From Brevundimonas subvibrioides (GTDB lineage: Bacteria; Pseudomonadota; Alphaproteobacteria; Caulobacterales; Caulobacteraceae): a stretch of 49,968 nt of DNA. Each line of letters begins with the position of its first letter. The first letter of the stretch is position 1. The position numbers were made by a program, and so were the translations under genes. The notes beneath the pieces are model-generated. The model searched no databases. It was given only the letters and a program-made list of their open reading frames with translations, and was not told the DNA's origin. This document shows, one piece after another, positions 24,886-34,317 of the stretch. Location of the stretch: NCBI RefSeq assembly GCF_002280785.1, contig NZ_NCEQ01000018.1, positions 1 through 49,968 of the forward strand, read 5' to 3'.

Positions 24886-25587
24886 TCAGCCTTCCGACTT
24901 CTCGCCGTCTGCCGCAGCGGCTTCGTCGCCCTGTTCCGTGGCGGGAACGTCGTCCGCAGCAGCCTCGGCGGCGGCGGCCTGTTCCTCGGCGATGGTCTCT
25001 TCGTCGTGGGCGGCCGAGATGGCGGCCGACGAGGTCTTGATCGAGGCGATCACGAAGTCACGGTCGGTGATGGTCGGCTTGACGTCCGAAGGGATCTTGA
25101 CGTCCGACCAGCGGATGGTGTCGCCCAGCTTGTGGTCGGCCAGGTCGACGACCAGGTCTTCCGGGATGTGGTTGGCGGCGACCATGATCTCGACCGAGTG
25201 ACGGACGATCTCGAGCGAGCCGCCCTGGCGGAAGGCCTTGCACTGGTCTTCGTTGATGAACTGGATCTGGACCTCGATCTTGATGGTCGCGTTCTCGTCG
25301 ACGCGCATCAGGTCGAAGTGCAGAGGACGGTCCGACACGGGGTCGAACTGCACGTCCTTGGCGATGACCGACTGGGTCTCTTCGCCGTATTTCAGCGTGA
25401 CCAGGTGGCCCAGCAGCTTGCCGGTGTACAGGTTCTTGCGGAAATCCTTCTCGTTGACCGAGATGGCGACGGGGGCCTTGTCGCCGCCGTACAGGATGCC
25501 CGGAACGGCGCCCGCGCGACGCGCGGCGCGCGCGCCGCCGGTGCCGGTGTTCTCGCGGACATCCACGTTCAGAATGATCTCGGCCAT
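24886..25587 (-). CDS. rplY: 50S ribosomal protein L25/general stress protein Ctc
   Basis: 233 residues, the long Ctc form: an N-terminal 5S-rRNA-binding L25 domain (about 1-90, ENTGTGGARAARRAGAVPGILYGG) and a C-terminal TL5 beta domain, ending in an Ala/Glu-rich low-complexity tail from about residue 190. The ATG complement at 25585-25587 gives MAEIILNV, the usual start; the frame runs further upstream without support. In an rplY-pth pair. Confidence 0.95.
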   Translation of the reverse strand: MAEIILNVDVRENTGTGGARAARRAGAVPGILYGGDKAPVAISVNEKDFRKNLYTGKLLGHLVTLKYGEETQSVIAKDVQFDPVSDRPLHFDLMRVDENATIKIEVQIQFINEDQCKAFRQGGSLEIVRHSVEIMVAANHIPEDLVVDLADHKLGDTIRWSDVKIPSDVKPTITDRDFVIASIKTSSAAISAAHDEETIAEEQAAAAEAAADDVPATEQGDEAAAADGEKSEG

Positions 25588-25723
25588 CTGGCTCGCCTCA
25601 ACAACAAAAAACGCCTGCGCAGACCAAAGCTGCCCGCGCGGCGGGGTCATGGACCCTCGAATTCAAGAGCGCGGGTCATTACACGCAAGAGCCCGCGTGT
25701 GCAACTGGCCTTGGATGTGGAGA

Positions 25724-26794
25724 TCAGTTGGCGGCCGGCGCGGGCGCGGAAAGCGACGCCGTGGTCGCCTCGACGGCCACCGGCGTGACGGCCGCGGTGG
25801 CGATCGCCGGGTCCGCAGGGACGGGGATGGTCGCGGCCGTGGTGCAGGTCGCCAGGTCGCGCACGATGTGGCGGCCGACGCAGAACATGTCCTCGTAGCT
25901 AGGGCGCGAGGCGGCCAGGCACTGGAAAAGGTTCAGCTTGGACATATCCAGGCAGAACTGGGCGTTGGTCTCGATCGACAGGGCTTCGGTGTTGGCGCGG
26001 GCGTCGTCGCCCGCCGCGCCCATGGCGGCCAGTGCCGCGATGGCCAGGGCATTGACCACGGCCGGGGTGTAGGGCGGGGCGTGAGTGGCTCCGGGCAGAT
26101 TGAGGCCGGTTCCGCTGTTGGCGGCGGTGAAGAGGCGTGCGGATTCTTCCGCCGAGGGCAGCATCTGACCGGCCGAGATGGTCTTGGCCGTCTCCAGACG
26201 CACCTCGCGATGCGGAATCGGGGTCACGGCCCAGCGGCGACGCGGGTCGTTGCGCTCCTGGATCGTGTAGGCGTCCTGCTCGACGGCGTCGGCGACGGTG
26301 GTCAGGGCGGCGATGTCCTGGCCGAGGGTCGAGATGATCAGGCCGGCAGCCACGTCCGCGCCCGGCAGGCCAGCGGCATAGGCCGGATCGCGGATGAGGT
26401 TGGCGATGACCTCGGCGCGCTGCTGCGGGTCGTTGGCGTAGGTGCGGACGCCAGCGACGAACTCCGGCGACTGCAGGGCCAGGATCGACGCATAGGCAAT
26501 CATGCCGCGCGACAGGGTTGCTGGGTCGTAGGCCGCGCCCTTGCGCATGGCGGCCTGGATCGACTCCGCGTCGGGGAAGCCGGCCTGGATCGTGCCGACG
26601 TCGCGGATGAAGGTGACATAGATGGAGGCGGCCTGGGCCACACCCTCGTTCAGGGTCACCGGCGGCGGCGGCGGCGGCGGCGGCGGGGGCGGAGCCGGAG
26701 GAACGATCGGCTCGGGCGTGCTGCACGAGGCCAGGATGGCGGCTGCGACGGCAGCGGCGATGGCGAGGCCGCGACGCGGAAGGGCCAGGCGCAT
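25724..26794 (-). CDS. lipoprotein of unknown function, tandem paralogue 1
   Basis: 356 residues. Lipobox LASC, lipidated Cys24, then an 11-proline run (26660-26692) and a helical domain. Shared with the next gene: AYASILALQSPEFV, a repeated VAQAASIYVTF-type segment, and near the C-terminus a four-cysteine block (FCLD, LFQCLAA, EDMFCVGRH, DLATC). ATG complement at 26792-26794 is chosen (GGGGAA upstream); a GTG five codons earlier is possible. I recognise no family. The pair is likely to act at the inner face of the outer membrane or in the periplasm. Confidence 0.8.
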   Translation of the reverse strand: MRLALPRRGLAIAAAVAAAILASCSTPEPIVPPAPPPPPPPPPPPVTLNEGVAQAASIYVTFIRDVGTIQAGFPDAESIQAAMRKGAAYDPATLSRGMIAYASILALQSPEFVAGVRTYANDPQQRAEVIANLIRDPAYAAGLPGADVAAGLIISTLGQDIAALTTVADAVEQDAYTIQERNDPRRRWAVTPIPHREVRLETAKTISAGQMLPSAEESARLFTAANSGTGLNLPGATHAPPYTPAVVNALAIAALAAMGAAGDDARANTEALSIETNAQFCLDMSKLNLFQCLAASRPSYEDMFCVGRHIVRDLATCTTAATIPVPADPAIATAAVTPVAVEATTASLSAPAPAAN

Positions 26795-26929
26795 GATGAA
26801 TTTCCCCACAAGGATGTAGTGGCGCTCTCCCGGCGCCGTATCGATGTCGGCTTATAAGCCTTACCCAGGGTTTTCCGAACGTTAATCCGGGCCTCGGCCG
26901 TTCAACTCTCCGGCGCCGGACGGCGAAAC

Positions 26930-28150
26930 TCAGCCGTTGGGACCGGCGTTCAGCCGCTGGGTCGCGGTCTGCCCGGCCGGGGGCGCGACCGGGGTCAGTC
27001 GAGGCGCGGTCGATGGCGGGGGCGGAACCTGGAGGGGAAGCGGCGAGATGCTCGGTTCGGTCGGGGGCGCGGGTTGCAGCGGTTCCGGCGTGATCGCCGG
27101 TGAGCGTGCGGGTCCGCCGCTCTGGGTCGGATTGCCGACAGTGATGATCGCGGTCGGCAAGGCGGCGCCGCGCGCACAGGTCGACAGGTCCCGGATCACA
27201 TGGCGTCCGAGGCAGAACATGTCCTCATAGGTCGGGCGGGCGGCGGCCAGACACTGGAACAGGTTCAGCTTGGAACTGGCCAGGCAGTCCTGGCTGGCAC
27301 GGTCGTATTGCAGCGCTTCGGTATTGGCGCGGGCGTTGTCCCCGGCGGCGCCCAGGGCGGCGAGGGCGGCCATGGCGATGGCGTTGGTCACCGACGGGGC
27401 ATAGGGCGCTCGCCGCGTGCGTCCGGCGGTCACCCCCAGGCCAGAACCGCTGTTCGAGGCGGCATGGAGACGCGCAGCCTCCGAGGCGGAGGGCAGGATG
27501 GTGCGGGACAGGTCCTTGACCGCCTGCAGCCGGCCTTCGCGATCCGGCGGCGTGGCGCGCCCCCAGCCGTGACGCTGATCGCCGGTGTACTGGATGTTGT
27601 AGGCGTCGCTCTCGACCGAATCGGCCGCCGCGCTCAGGGCGATCACGTCGGCCTCCAGTACCGCCATGACCAGGCTGGCGGCGGCCTCGGCTCCGGGCAG
27701 GGTCGAGGCATACTCGGGGTTGGCGACGATGCGGTCGATGATCTGGCGGCGAACGGTCGGTTCGGCCCCGGCCTGGCGGACGCCCGAGACGAACTCCGGC
27801 GACTGCAGCGCCAGGATGGAGGCATAGGCGACCAGGCCGCGCGAGATCTGGTTGGCATCGTAGGACGCGCCGCGCCGCAGCGCCGCCTGAACTGCGTCGG
27901 GGCTGGCGAAGCCGCCCCGGATCGTCGCCATGTCGCGGGTGAAGGTCAGATACACGGCCGCGGACTGGGCCACGCTGTCGTTCAGGGCGACAGGCGGCGG
28001 CAGGCGGGCGGTGATCGCGGCGGCCTCGATGGCCGCGACGCGCATTTCCTCGGCCTGCAGCTCGGCGCGGCTGGGGCCGCATGCGGCCAGAAGACTTGTG
28101 ACGGCGAGGGCGGCCAGGGTCGGGCCCTGGCTACGGAATGAAAGGCGCAT
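26930..28150 (-). CDS. lipoprotein of unknown function, tandem paralogue 2
   Basis: 406 residues. Lipobox LAAC, Cys24. Domain order as in paralogue 1: DSVAQSAAVYLTF, GLVAYASILALQSPEFVSG, and the four-cysteine block (DCLASSKLNLFQCLAA, EDMFCLGRH, DLSTC). Differs by lacking the long proline run at the N-terminus and having instead a Pro-rich tail of about 75 residues at the C-terminus. The two genes are separated by 135 bases and each carries its own start, so they may be separately controlled. Confidence 0.8.
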   Translation of the reverse strand: MRLSFRSQGPTLAALAVTSLLAACGPSRAELQAEEMRVAAIEAAAITARLPPPVALNDSVAQSAAVYLTFTRDMATIRGGFASPDAVQAALRRGASYDANQISRGLVAYASILALQSPEFVSGVRQAGAEPTVRRQIIDRIVANPEYASTLPGAEAAASLVMAVLEADVIALSAAADSVESDAYNIQYTGDQRHGWGRATPPDREGRLQAVKDLSRTILPSASEAARLHAASNSGSGLGVTAGRTRRAPYAPSVTNAIAMAALAALGAAGDNARANTEALQYDRASQDCLASSKLNLFQCLAAARPTYEDMFCLGRHVIRDLSTCARGAALPTAIITVGNPTQSGGPARSPAITPEPLQPAPPTEPSISPLPLQVPPPPSTAPRLTPVAPPAGQTATQRLNAGPNG

Positions 28151-28231
28151 GGAAAGTCCCCGAAAGCATGTTCCGACTGAAACGCCCAGTCCGGCCGTTT
28201 TGAGGCATGGCGGCCGACTTTTTCGTGACTT

Positions 28232-28279
28232 GAGCCTGATCCGGAAAAGTGCGCGCGGTTTTCCGGTCGGATCAGGCTC
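28232..28279. repeat. palindrome GAGCCTGATCCGGAAAA family
   Basis: Arms GAGCCTGATCCGGAAAA (28232-28248) and TTTTCCGG-TC-GGATCAGGCTC (28259-28279). It resembles a repeat common in alphaproteobacterial intergenic regions, by memory. It lies downstream of prs (transcribed leftwards) and may serve as its terminator. Confidence 0.7.
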
Positions 28280-28351
28280 CAGAATTAACCTGGACCTTGA
28301 TTCACGGCATCAGCTCAATCGCAAAGCGATTCCTCCTCAGCCGATCAAGGT

Positions 28352-29284
28352 CTAGTCGAACAGTTTGGAGACCGATTCCTCGTTCGCGATCCGGCGGATG
28401 GCCTCGCCCATCAGCGGGGCGACCGGGACGGTGCGGATCTTGGAGCAGGACAGCACCTCGTGCGGCTGCTCGATCGAATCGGTGATCACCAGTTCCTTCA
28501 GCGGGCCGTCGGTGACGCGCTGGACCGCCGGGCCCGACAGGACGCCGTGGCTGATATAGGCGGAGACGTTCGTCGCCCCGGCCGCGATCAGGGCCTTGGC
28601 GGCGTTGACCAGGGTGCCGCCCGAATCGACGATGTCGTCGAACAGGATGCACTCGCGGCCCGCGACGTCGCCGATGATGTTCATGACCTCGCTCTCGCCC
28701 GCCCTGGGGCGGCGCTTGTCGACGATGGCCAGGTCGACGTTGAGCCGTTCGGCCAGCGACCGGGCGCGCACCACGCCGCCGACATCGGGCGAGACGATCA
28801 TCAGATTGCCGCGCGGGTAGCGATCCCTGATGTCCTGGGCGAGCACGGGGGTGGCGACCAGATTGTCGGTCGGGATGTCGAAGAAGCCCTGAATCTGGCC
28901 GGCGTGCAGGTCCATGGTCAGGACCCGGTCGGCGCCGGCGCGGGTAATCATGTTGGCGACCAGCTTGGCCGAGATCGGCGTGCGGCCGCCGGTCTTCCGG
29001 TCCTGACGCGCATAGCCGAAATACGGCATGACCGCCGTGATCCGCCGCGCCGAGGCCCGCACAAGGGCATCGATGCAGATCAGCAGCTCCATCAGGTTGT
29101 CGTTGGCCGGATAGGAGGTCGACTGGATGACGAAGACATCCTCGCCTCGGACGTTCTCCTCGATGACCGCGAATACCTCGTTGTCGGCGAAGCGTTTTAC
29201 CTGGGCCTTGGTGAGGGGCATGTCGAGGTGGTCGGCGATGGCCTGGGACAGGGTCCGGTTCGAGTTGCCAGCGAGCAGCTTCAT
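28352..29284 (-). CDS. prs: ribose-phosphate pyrophosphokinase
   Basis: 310 residues, family-typical. Makes PRPP from ribose 5-phosphate and ATP, for nucleotide, His and Trp synthesis. Seen: [58 protein letters not shown], and the PRPP loop [14 protein letters not shown] complement at 29282-29284. Divergent from bamD with about 200 bases between. Confidence 0.97.
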   Translation of the reverse strand: MKLLAGNSNRTLSQAIADHLDMPLTKAQVKRFADNEVFAVIEENVRGEDVFVIQSTSYPANDNLMELLICIDALVRASARRITAVMPYFGYARQDRKTGGRTPISAKLVANMITRAGADRVLTMDLHAGQIQGFFDIPTDNLVATPVLAQDIRDRYPRGNLMIVSPDVGGVVRARSLAERLNVDLAIVDKRRPRAGESEVMNIIGDVAGRECILFDDIVDSGGTLVNAAKALIAAGATNVSAYISHGVLSGPAVQRVTDGPLKELVITDSIEQPHEVLSCSKIRTVPVAPLMGEAIRRIANEESVSKLFD

Positions 29285-29486
29285 CCGGTCATCCTTTCGC
29301 CGTCATCGAACCGCCAATGACGTCTGTTCCGTCTTGCGCGCTCTTTAGCAGTGCGTCGGCCCGTATCAAGCCGTGATTGCCCTTATCCGGCGCATGGCGC
29401 GTTGCGAACGCCGATGTTAGAGAACGCGATCTTGATACCCGACGAGCCTCTGGCGGCGTCCGGGCGGCGTGTGATGAGGTTCCAAG

Positions 29487-30347
29487 TTGCCGATTTCCTT
29501 CCGGTCTTCGTCCGTTCTGCGCCGGGGCGGCGTGTTGCTGCTGGCGACTGTCGCCACGCTGACCGTCGCGGCGTGCAACGGCGGTCAGAATCGCCCGCGC
29601 CTGGCCTATGAGGAGCGGCCCGTCGAACTGCTCTACAACACCGGCTACGAACGGCTTCAGCGTCACCGTTGGGCCGACGCCGTGGATTATTTCCAGGAAG
29701 TCGAGCGCCAGCACCCGTATTCGGAATGGTCGCGCCGCGCGATCCTGATGCAGATCTACGCCTACTACCAGAACGGCAATTACGAGGAATCGATCGCCGC
29801 CTCGGACCGCTTTATCCAGCTGTTCCCGGGCAGCCCGTCGGCCGCCTACGCCTTCTACATGCGCGCCACCTGCCATTTCGAGCAGATCGTGGACGTGGGC
29901 CGCGACCAGGGTCAGGCCGAACAGGCGCTGGCCGGTCTTCGCGACGTCGCCCGCCGCTACCCCAACTCGTCCTACGCCACCGACGCGACCGTGAAGATCG
30001 ACATGGTCAATGACCAGCTGGCCGGCAAGGAAATGAACATCGGCCGCTACTACCAGCGCGCCAACCAGCCGCTGGCCGCCATCGGCCGCTACAAGGCCGT
30101 CATCGACAACGAGGCCTTCCAGCGCACCTCGCATACCCCGGAAGCCCTGTACCGCCTGGTCGAGGTCTATCTGACGCTGGGCCTGAAGGACGAGGCGGAG
30201 CGCAACGGCGCCGTGCTCGGCTACAACTATCCGGGCAGCCCCTGGTACGCCGAGGCCTACGCCCTGCTGACCGAGGATGGCCGCCAACCTGAGACGGCCC
30301 CGACCGGCGAGCGCGAGAGCTGGCTGCGCCGGATCATTCCGGGCTGA
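29487..30347 (+). CDS. bamD: outer membrane protein assembly factor BamD
   Basis: 286-residue lipoprotein of the BAM complex that inserts beta-barrels in the outer membrane. Lipobox VAAC, Cys30; then TPR repeats (ERPVELLYNTGYERLQ, YFQEVERQHPYSEW, YYQNGNYEESIAASDRFIQLFPG). Start is TTG at 29487 with GAGG eight or so bases upstream; no in-frame ATG exists before the lipobox. Upstream of recN, a common order in this group. The transcript may run into recN, but recN also has its own SOS box. Confidence 0.94.
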   Translation: MPISFRSSSVLRRGGVLLLATVATLTVAACNGGQNRPRLAYEERPVELLYNTGYERLQRHRWADAVDYFQEVERQHPYSEWSRRAILMQIYAYYQNGNYEESIAASDRFIQLFPGSPSAAYAFYMRATCHFEQIVDVGRDQGQAEQALAGLRDVARRYPNSSYATDATVKIDMVNDQLAGKEMNIGRYYQRANQPLAAIGRYKAVIDNEAFQRTSHTPEALYRLVEVYLTLGLKDEAERNGAVLGYNYPGSPWYAEAYALLTEDGRQPETAPTGERESWLRRIIPG

Positions 30348-30349
30348 CC

Positions 30350-30364
30350 GTTCCCGGAAAGTTC
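30350..30364 (+). promoter_or_regulatory. LexA box (GTTC-N7-GTTC) before recN
   Basis: GTTC at 30350-30353, exactly seven bases, GTTC at 30361-30364: the alphaproteobacterial SOS box. It lies between the bamD stop and the recN start (39 bases before the ATG), so it should repress recN until DNA damage. Confidence 0.88.
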
Positions 30365-30402
30365 TGGTCTAGAGTGTCGGCGATGCCGAATCGTTTCGCC
30401 CC

Positions 30403-32103
30403 ATGCTGACCAGTCTTTCGATCCGCGACGTGGTGCTGGTCGACGTCCTCGATCTGGAGGTCGACGAGGGCCTGACCGTGCTGACCGGCGAGACCGGGGC
30501 GGGCAAGTCGATCATCCTCGACGCCCTGGGCCTGGCGCTGGGCGGGCGAGGCGAGGCGGGTCTTGTTCGCTCCGGCGCCAAACAGGCCGTGGCTACCGCC
30601 GTCTTCACCGCGCCCGACGATGAGGACCTGATCGAACTGATCCGGGAGAAGGGCTTCGACGTGACCCCGGGCGAGACGCTGATCCTGCGTCGCGTCCTGT
30701 CCGCCGACGGCCGCAGCCGGGCCTGGGTCAACGACCAGCCGGCCGGGGTCGCCGCCCTGCGCGAGATCGGCGCCCGTCTGGTCGAGGTGCACGGCCAGCA
30801 TGAGACCGTGGGCCTGCTGGACTGGAAGACGCATCGCGGCCTGCTCGACGCCTACGGCGGTCTGGCGCCCCAGCTTGGCGGGGTCTTCGCCGCGTCCGAC
30901 AGGCTGAAGGCGGCCGAGGCGAAGCTGGAAGGCCTGCGCGCCGCCGCCGCCGATGCGGCCTCGCGGGCTGAAGAGATCACTCTGAACCTCGCCGACCTCG
31001 ACGCGCTCGATCCGCGTGAGGACGAGGAGACGGAACTGGCAGGCGAGCGCGCCGTGCTGGGTGCAGCGGAGAAGGCGGTGGCCGACCTGGCCGACGCCCG
31101 CACCAATCTGGGCGGCGACAAGCTGAGCCAGAAACTGTCCGCCGCCCTGCGCGCCGTCGAACATGCGCGCCAGCGCGCGACCCAGGCGGGCGTCGAGGCC
31201 GATCACCCCGTGCTGGTGCGCCTGACCAGCGCCGCCGAGGCCATCGACCGCACCATGGTCGAGGCCGCCGAGGCCATCGCCGAGGTCGACGCCGCCGCCA
31301 ACGCCTTCGATTTCGAACCTGGCCGCCTCGACAAGGCCGAGGAACGGCTGTTCGCCCTGCGCGCCGCCGCCAGGAAGCTGAACACCCCTGTCCATTCCCT
31401 GCCGGCCCTGCGCATTTCGCTGCGCGAACAACTGCGCCTGATCGAGGATGGGGCCGAGGCCATCACTGCCGCCGCCCGCGCCGCCGCTGCGGCCCGCGAG
31501 ACGTACGACGTCACGGCCAGCCTGCTGAGTTCGGGGCGCGAAGCCGCCGCCGACCGGCTGGCCAGGGCCGTGATGGAAGAACTGGGCCCGTTGAAGCTGG
31601 ACCGCGCCCGCTTCCGCGTCGCCCTGGAGCCTGTCGCCGAAGGCCGTCGCGGCCCGCTCGGCGTCGAGACCGCCCGCTTCGAGATCGCCACCAACGGCGG
31701 CACCCCCTTCGGCCCGCTCGATGCCATCGCCTCGGGCGGCGAGCTGGCCCGCTTCGCCCTCGCCATGAAGGCCGCCCTCGCGGGCCGCGAGGACCAGCGT
31801 CAGCCGGTCATGATCTTCGACGAGGTCGATCAGGGCGTCGGCGGCGCTGTGGCCGAGGCCGTGGGCCAGCGCCTGAAACGCCTCTCCAACGGCGCCCAGG
31901 TCCTGGTCGTCACCCACAGCCCCCAGGTCGCCGCCCGTGGCCACGCCCACTGGAAGGTGCGCAAGGCCGACGCCGCCGGCGTCACCACCACCACGGTCGA
32001 CGCCCTCGACGACACGGCCCGCCGGGAAGAGATCGCCCGCATGCTGTCGGGGGCCATTGTCACCGAAGAAGCCCGCGCCGCCGCCCGCTCCCTGATCGGC
32101 TGA
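30403..32103 (+). CDS. recN: DNA repair protein RecN
   Basis: 566-residue SMC-like ATPase for double-strand break repair. Walker A GETGAGKS at 29-36, long coiled-coil region about 160-360, Walker B region VMIFDEVDQGVGG, and LVVTHSPQVAARG. Length fits. ATG at 30403. Controlled by the LexA box at 30350-30364. Confidence 0.97.
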   Translation: MLTSLSIRDVVLVDVLDLEVDEGLTVLTGETGAGKSIILDALGLALGGRGEAGLVRSGAKQAVATAVFTAPDDEDLIELIREKGFDVTPGETLILRRVLSADGRSRAWVNDQPAGVAALREIGARLVEVHGQHETVGLLDWKTHRGLLDAYGGLAPQLGGVFAASDRLKAAEAKLEGLRAAAADAASRAEEITLNLADLDALDPREDEETELAGERAVLGAAEKAVADLADARTNLGGDKLSQKLSAALRAVEHARQRATQAGVEADHPVLVRLTSAAEAIDRTMVEAAEAIAEVDAAANAFDFEPGRLDKAEERLFALRAAARKLNTPVHSLPALRISLREQLRLIEDGAEAITAAARAAAAARETYDVTASLLSSGREAAADRLARAVMEELGPLKLDRARFRVALEPVAEGRRGPLGVETARFEIATNGGTPFGPLDAIASGGELARFALAMKAALAGREDQRQPVMIFDEVDQGVGGAVAEAVGQRLKRLSNGAQVLVVTHSPQVAARGHAHWKVRKADAAGVTTTTVDALDDTARREEIARMLSGAIVTEEARAAARSLIG

Positions 32104-32214
32104 TCGGCTGACCGGCCATGGCGGTGCTCACCCGTTTGTCACGCCCCCGACGCTGAGGGCCTGAGCACTCCGTTCGGGCGCTGACCGGCACCGAAATTAA
32201 CTTTCCAGGTCGAT

Positions 32215-32239
32215 GGAACCTTCACCTTTGCGACGGGTT
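32215..32239 (+). promoter_or_regulatory. EcfG-type promoter (GGAAC-N16-GGTT)
   Basis: GGAAC 32215-32219 and GGTT 32236-32239, 16 bases apart; consensus GGAAC-N16/17-cGTT. It is 53 bases before the TTG of the HWE kinase gene. Supports general-stress control of the kinase/regulator pair. Confidence 0.65.
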
Positions 32240-32292
32240 GGCCCCCGGGGATATTTCATCCTCCGGCGCCCTGAGCGCCAGGGGATCGGACT

Positions 32293-33882
32293 TTGACAAT
32301 CGAGCCAGAAGCGCCAGGCCAGGCCGGTACTGAGGCCGAGCGCCTCCGTGTGCTCCGTTCCTACGACATCCTGGACACCGACCCCGAACGCGCCTTCGAC
32401 GACGTGACGCGGCTGGCGGCGCGCATCTGCGAGACGCCCGTCGCCCTTGTCAGCCTGGCGCTCGGCGATCGGCTCTGGTTCAAGGCGCGAATCGGCATGG
32501 CTGACGAGACGGGGCCGGAACTGGATTCCTTCTGCCAGCACGCGATGGAGCACGACGGCGTCTATGTCGTCCGGGACGCGTCCATCGACCCCGTCTATAT
32601 CGACCATCCGCTGGTCACTGGCCCGGCCAACTACCGGTTTTATGCCGGGGCGCCCCTGATCGACGACCAGGGGATGACCCTGGGCATGCTCTGCGTCGTG
32701 GATACCAAGGCTCGTCCCGACGGTCTGACAGAGACCCAGCATATGACGCTGGAGGTTCTGGCGACCCAGGTGATGGCGCTGATGGAGCGACGGCGGGCCC
32801 TGACCGCGCGCCGGCTCAGCGACGAGCAGGCGGAAGCCGCGGTCGAGGTCGCGCTTCAGGCCTCGGAAAAGCTGGCGGAGAGCGAGGCGCGATTCCAGGC
32901 GATTGCCGACAGCATGCCCCAGATGGTCTGGTCGGCGCGGCCGGACGGCTACCACGACTATTTCAACGCCCGCTGGTTCGACTTCACCGGCCTGACCGAG
33001 GCTCCCAGCGACACCGACGCCTGGAGCGCCCAGATCCACCCTGACTGCCGCGAGCGGGCGCTGGCGGCATGGCAGGCCTCGTTGGCGAACGGGGAGCCGT
33101 ATGAGGTCGAATACCGCCTGAAGCACCATGCGGACGGCTATCGCTGGACCCTGGGCCGGGCCATGCCGATCCGCAATTCGGCGGGGACCGTGACCCGCTG
33201 GTTCGGAACGGGCACCGACATCGAGGACATCAAACGGCTGGAGCAGGTCAAGGCGCTGCTGAGCCAGGAACTGAGCCACCGGATCAAGAACATCTTTGCG
33301 GTGATTTCGGCCCTGCTCTCGCTGTCGGCCCGCCACCATCCGGACGCCAAGGACTTCGCCCGGTCGGCCCGCAACCGGATCGGCGCCCTGGCCCAGGCGC
33401 ACGAATTCGTCCGGCCCCACAGCGAGGAGTCTCGTCCTGGAATCGCCGGTACGACCCTGGCCGCCTTCCTGCTGGACCTGTTCAAGGCCTACGATGGAGA
33501 GGATGGGGTTCCCCGCGTTCGCATCACCGGCGACGACACCATTTTCGACGATCAGGCGGCCACGCCGATCGCCCTTCTGTTCCACGAACTGGCGACCAAC
33601 GCCGCCAAATACGGCGCCCTTTCGCGGCCCGACGGCCGGGTCGACCTGACCCTGTCGCACCGAGGCGACCGCATGATTCTGGTGTGGGCGGAGCATGGCG
33701 GGCCCGAGCTTGAAGGGCCGCCCCTGATCCCCGGGTTTGGGTCGACGCTTCTGGCCATGTCGGTCGAGGGACAACTGGCGGGCAGGCTCGATCTCGACTG
33801 GGCCGGCGAGGGCCTGAAGGTTACGGTCGATGTTCCGCAATCCGCCCTTCAGCCCCGCCGCACCGCCATGGCGGTCGCATGA
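32293..33882 (+). CDS. GAF-PAS HWE-family histidine kinase
   Basis: 529 residues, no membrane segment, so cytoplasmic sensing. GAF domain about 20-165 (VALVSLALGDRLWFKARIG, YAGAPLIDDQG), PAS about 200-315 (PQMVWSARPDGYHDYFNARW, with RWFGTGTDIEDIK), then the HWE dimerisation motif ELSHRIKN with phospho-His329, HELATNAAKYGALS, and the WAE of the family name. HWE kinases are often tied to the PhyR-NepR-EcfG stress response in alphaproteobacteria. Start TTG at 32293 is inferred; no closer ATG/GTG fits. The stop overlaps the response-regulator start (ATGA). Confidence 0.92.
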   Translation: MTIEPEAPGQAGTEAERLRVLRSYDILDTDPERAFDDVTRLAARICETPVALVSLALGDRLWFKARIGMADETGPELDSFCQHAMEHDGVYVVRDASIDPVYIDHPLVTGPANYRFYAGAPLIDDQGMTLGMLCVVDTKARPDGLTETQHMTLEVLATQVMALMERRRALTARRLSDEQAEAAVEVALQASEKLAESEARFQAIADSMPQMVWSARPDGYHDYFNARWFDFTGLTEAPSDTDAWSAQIHPDCRERALAAWQASLANGEPYEVEYRLKHHADGYRWTLGRAMPIRNSAGTVTRWFGTGTDIEDIKRLEQVKALLSQELSHRIKNIFAVISALLSLSARHHPDAKDFARSARNRIGALAQAHEFVRPHSEESRPGIAGTTLAAFLLDLFKAYDGEDGVPRVRITGDDTIFDDQAATPIALLFHELATNAAKYGALSRPDGRVDLTLSHRGDRMILVWAEHGGPELEGPPLIPGFGSTLLAMSVEGQLAGRLDLDWAGEGLKVTVDVPQSALQPRRTAMAVA

Positions 33883-34286
33883 AGGGCCGGATCCTGATCA
33901 TTGAGGACGAGATCCTGATCGCGTCCCAGCTTCGCGACGTTCTGGAAGACCTGGACTATACGGTGGTCGGCATGGCCGCGAACGTCTCGGCCGCCCGGCG
34001 GCTGGTCCTGGCCGGCGGAATCGAGCTGGCGCTGGTGGACATCCATCTGTCCGACGGACCGACCGGCCTCGATCTGGGCCGGGAGATCGGGCAGGGCGCC
34101 GGGATCACGGTCCTCTACCTCACGGCGAACCCGGAAATGGTCCGGGACGGCGTGCCCGGCACCTTCGGGGTGATGAGCAAGCCCACCGACGACGACTCCG
34201 TGCGGACGGCTGTGGCCTTCGCCATGCAATCGCGCAGGGGCGGTCCGTCGCGGACGGCGCCCCGGTCCCTGACGGTCTTTGGCTGA
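33879..34286 (+). CDS. single-domain response regulator
   Basis: 135 residues, one receiver domain. Acid pocket Glu9-Asp10, phospho-acceptor Asp54 in LALVDIHLSDG, Thr82 in YLTAN, Lys101 in MSKPTD: all intact. No output domain, so it acts as a phosphate relay or sink for the overlapping HWE kinase, in the way of FixJ-like/SdrG-like single receivers. The start ATG overlaps the kinase stop (33879-33882). Confidence 0.92.
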   Translation: MKGRILIIEDEILIASQLRDVLEDLDYTVVGMAANVSAARRLVLAGGIELALVDIHLSDGPTGLDLGREIGQGAGITVLYLTANPEMVRDGVPGTFGVMSKPTDDDSVRTAVAFAMQSRRGGPSRTAPRSLTVFG

Positions 34287-34317
34287 CGTGAAGGCCGCGT
34301 TCGCCCCCCGCTGACCT

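Noticed and set aside
26878..26904. EcfG-type promoter before lipoprotein paralogue 1 (TGAAC-N18-CGTT, leftward)
   Set aside because: Spacing of 18 is outside the 16-17 of the consensus.
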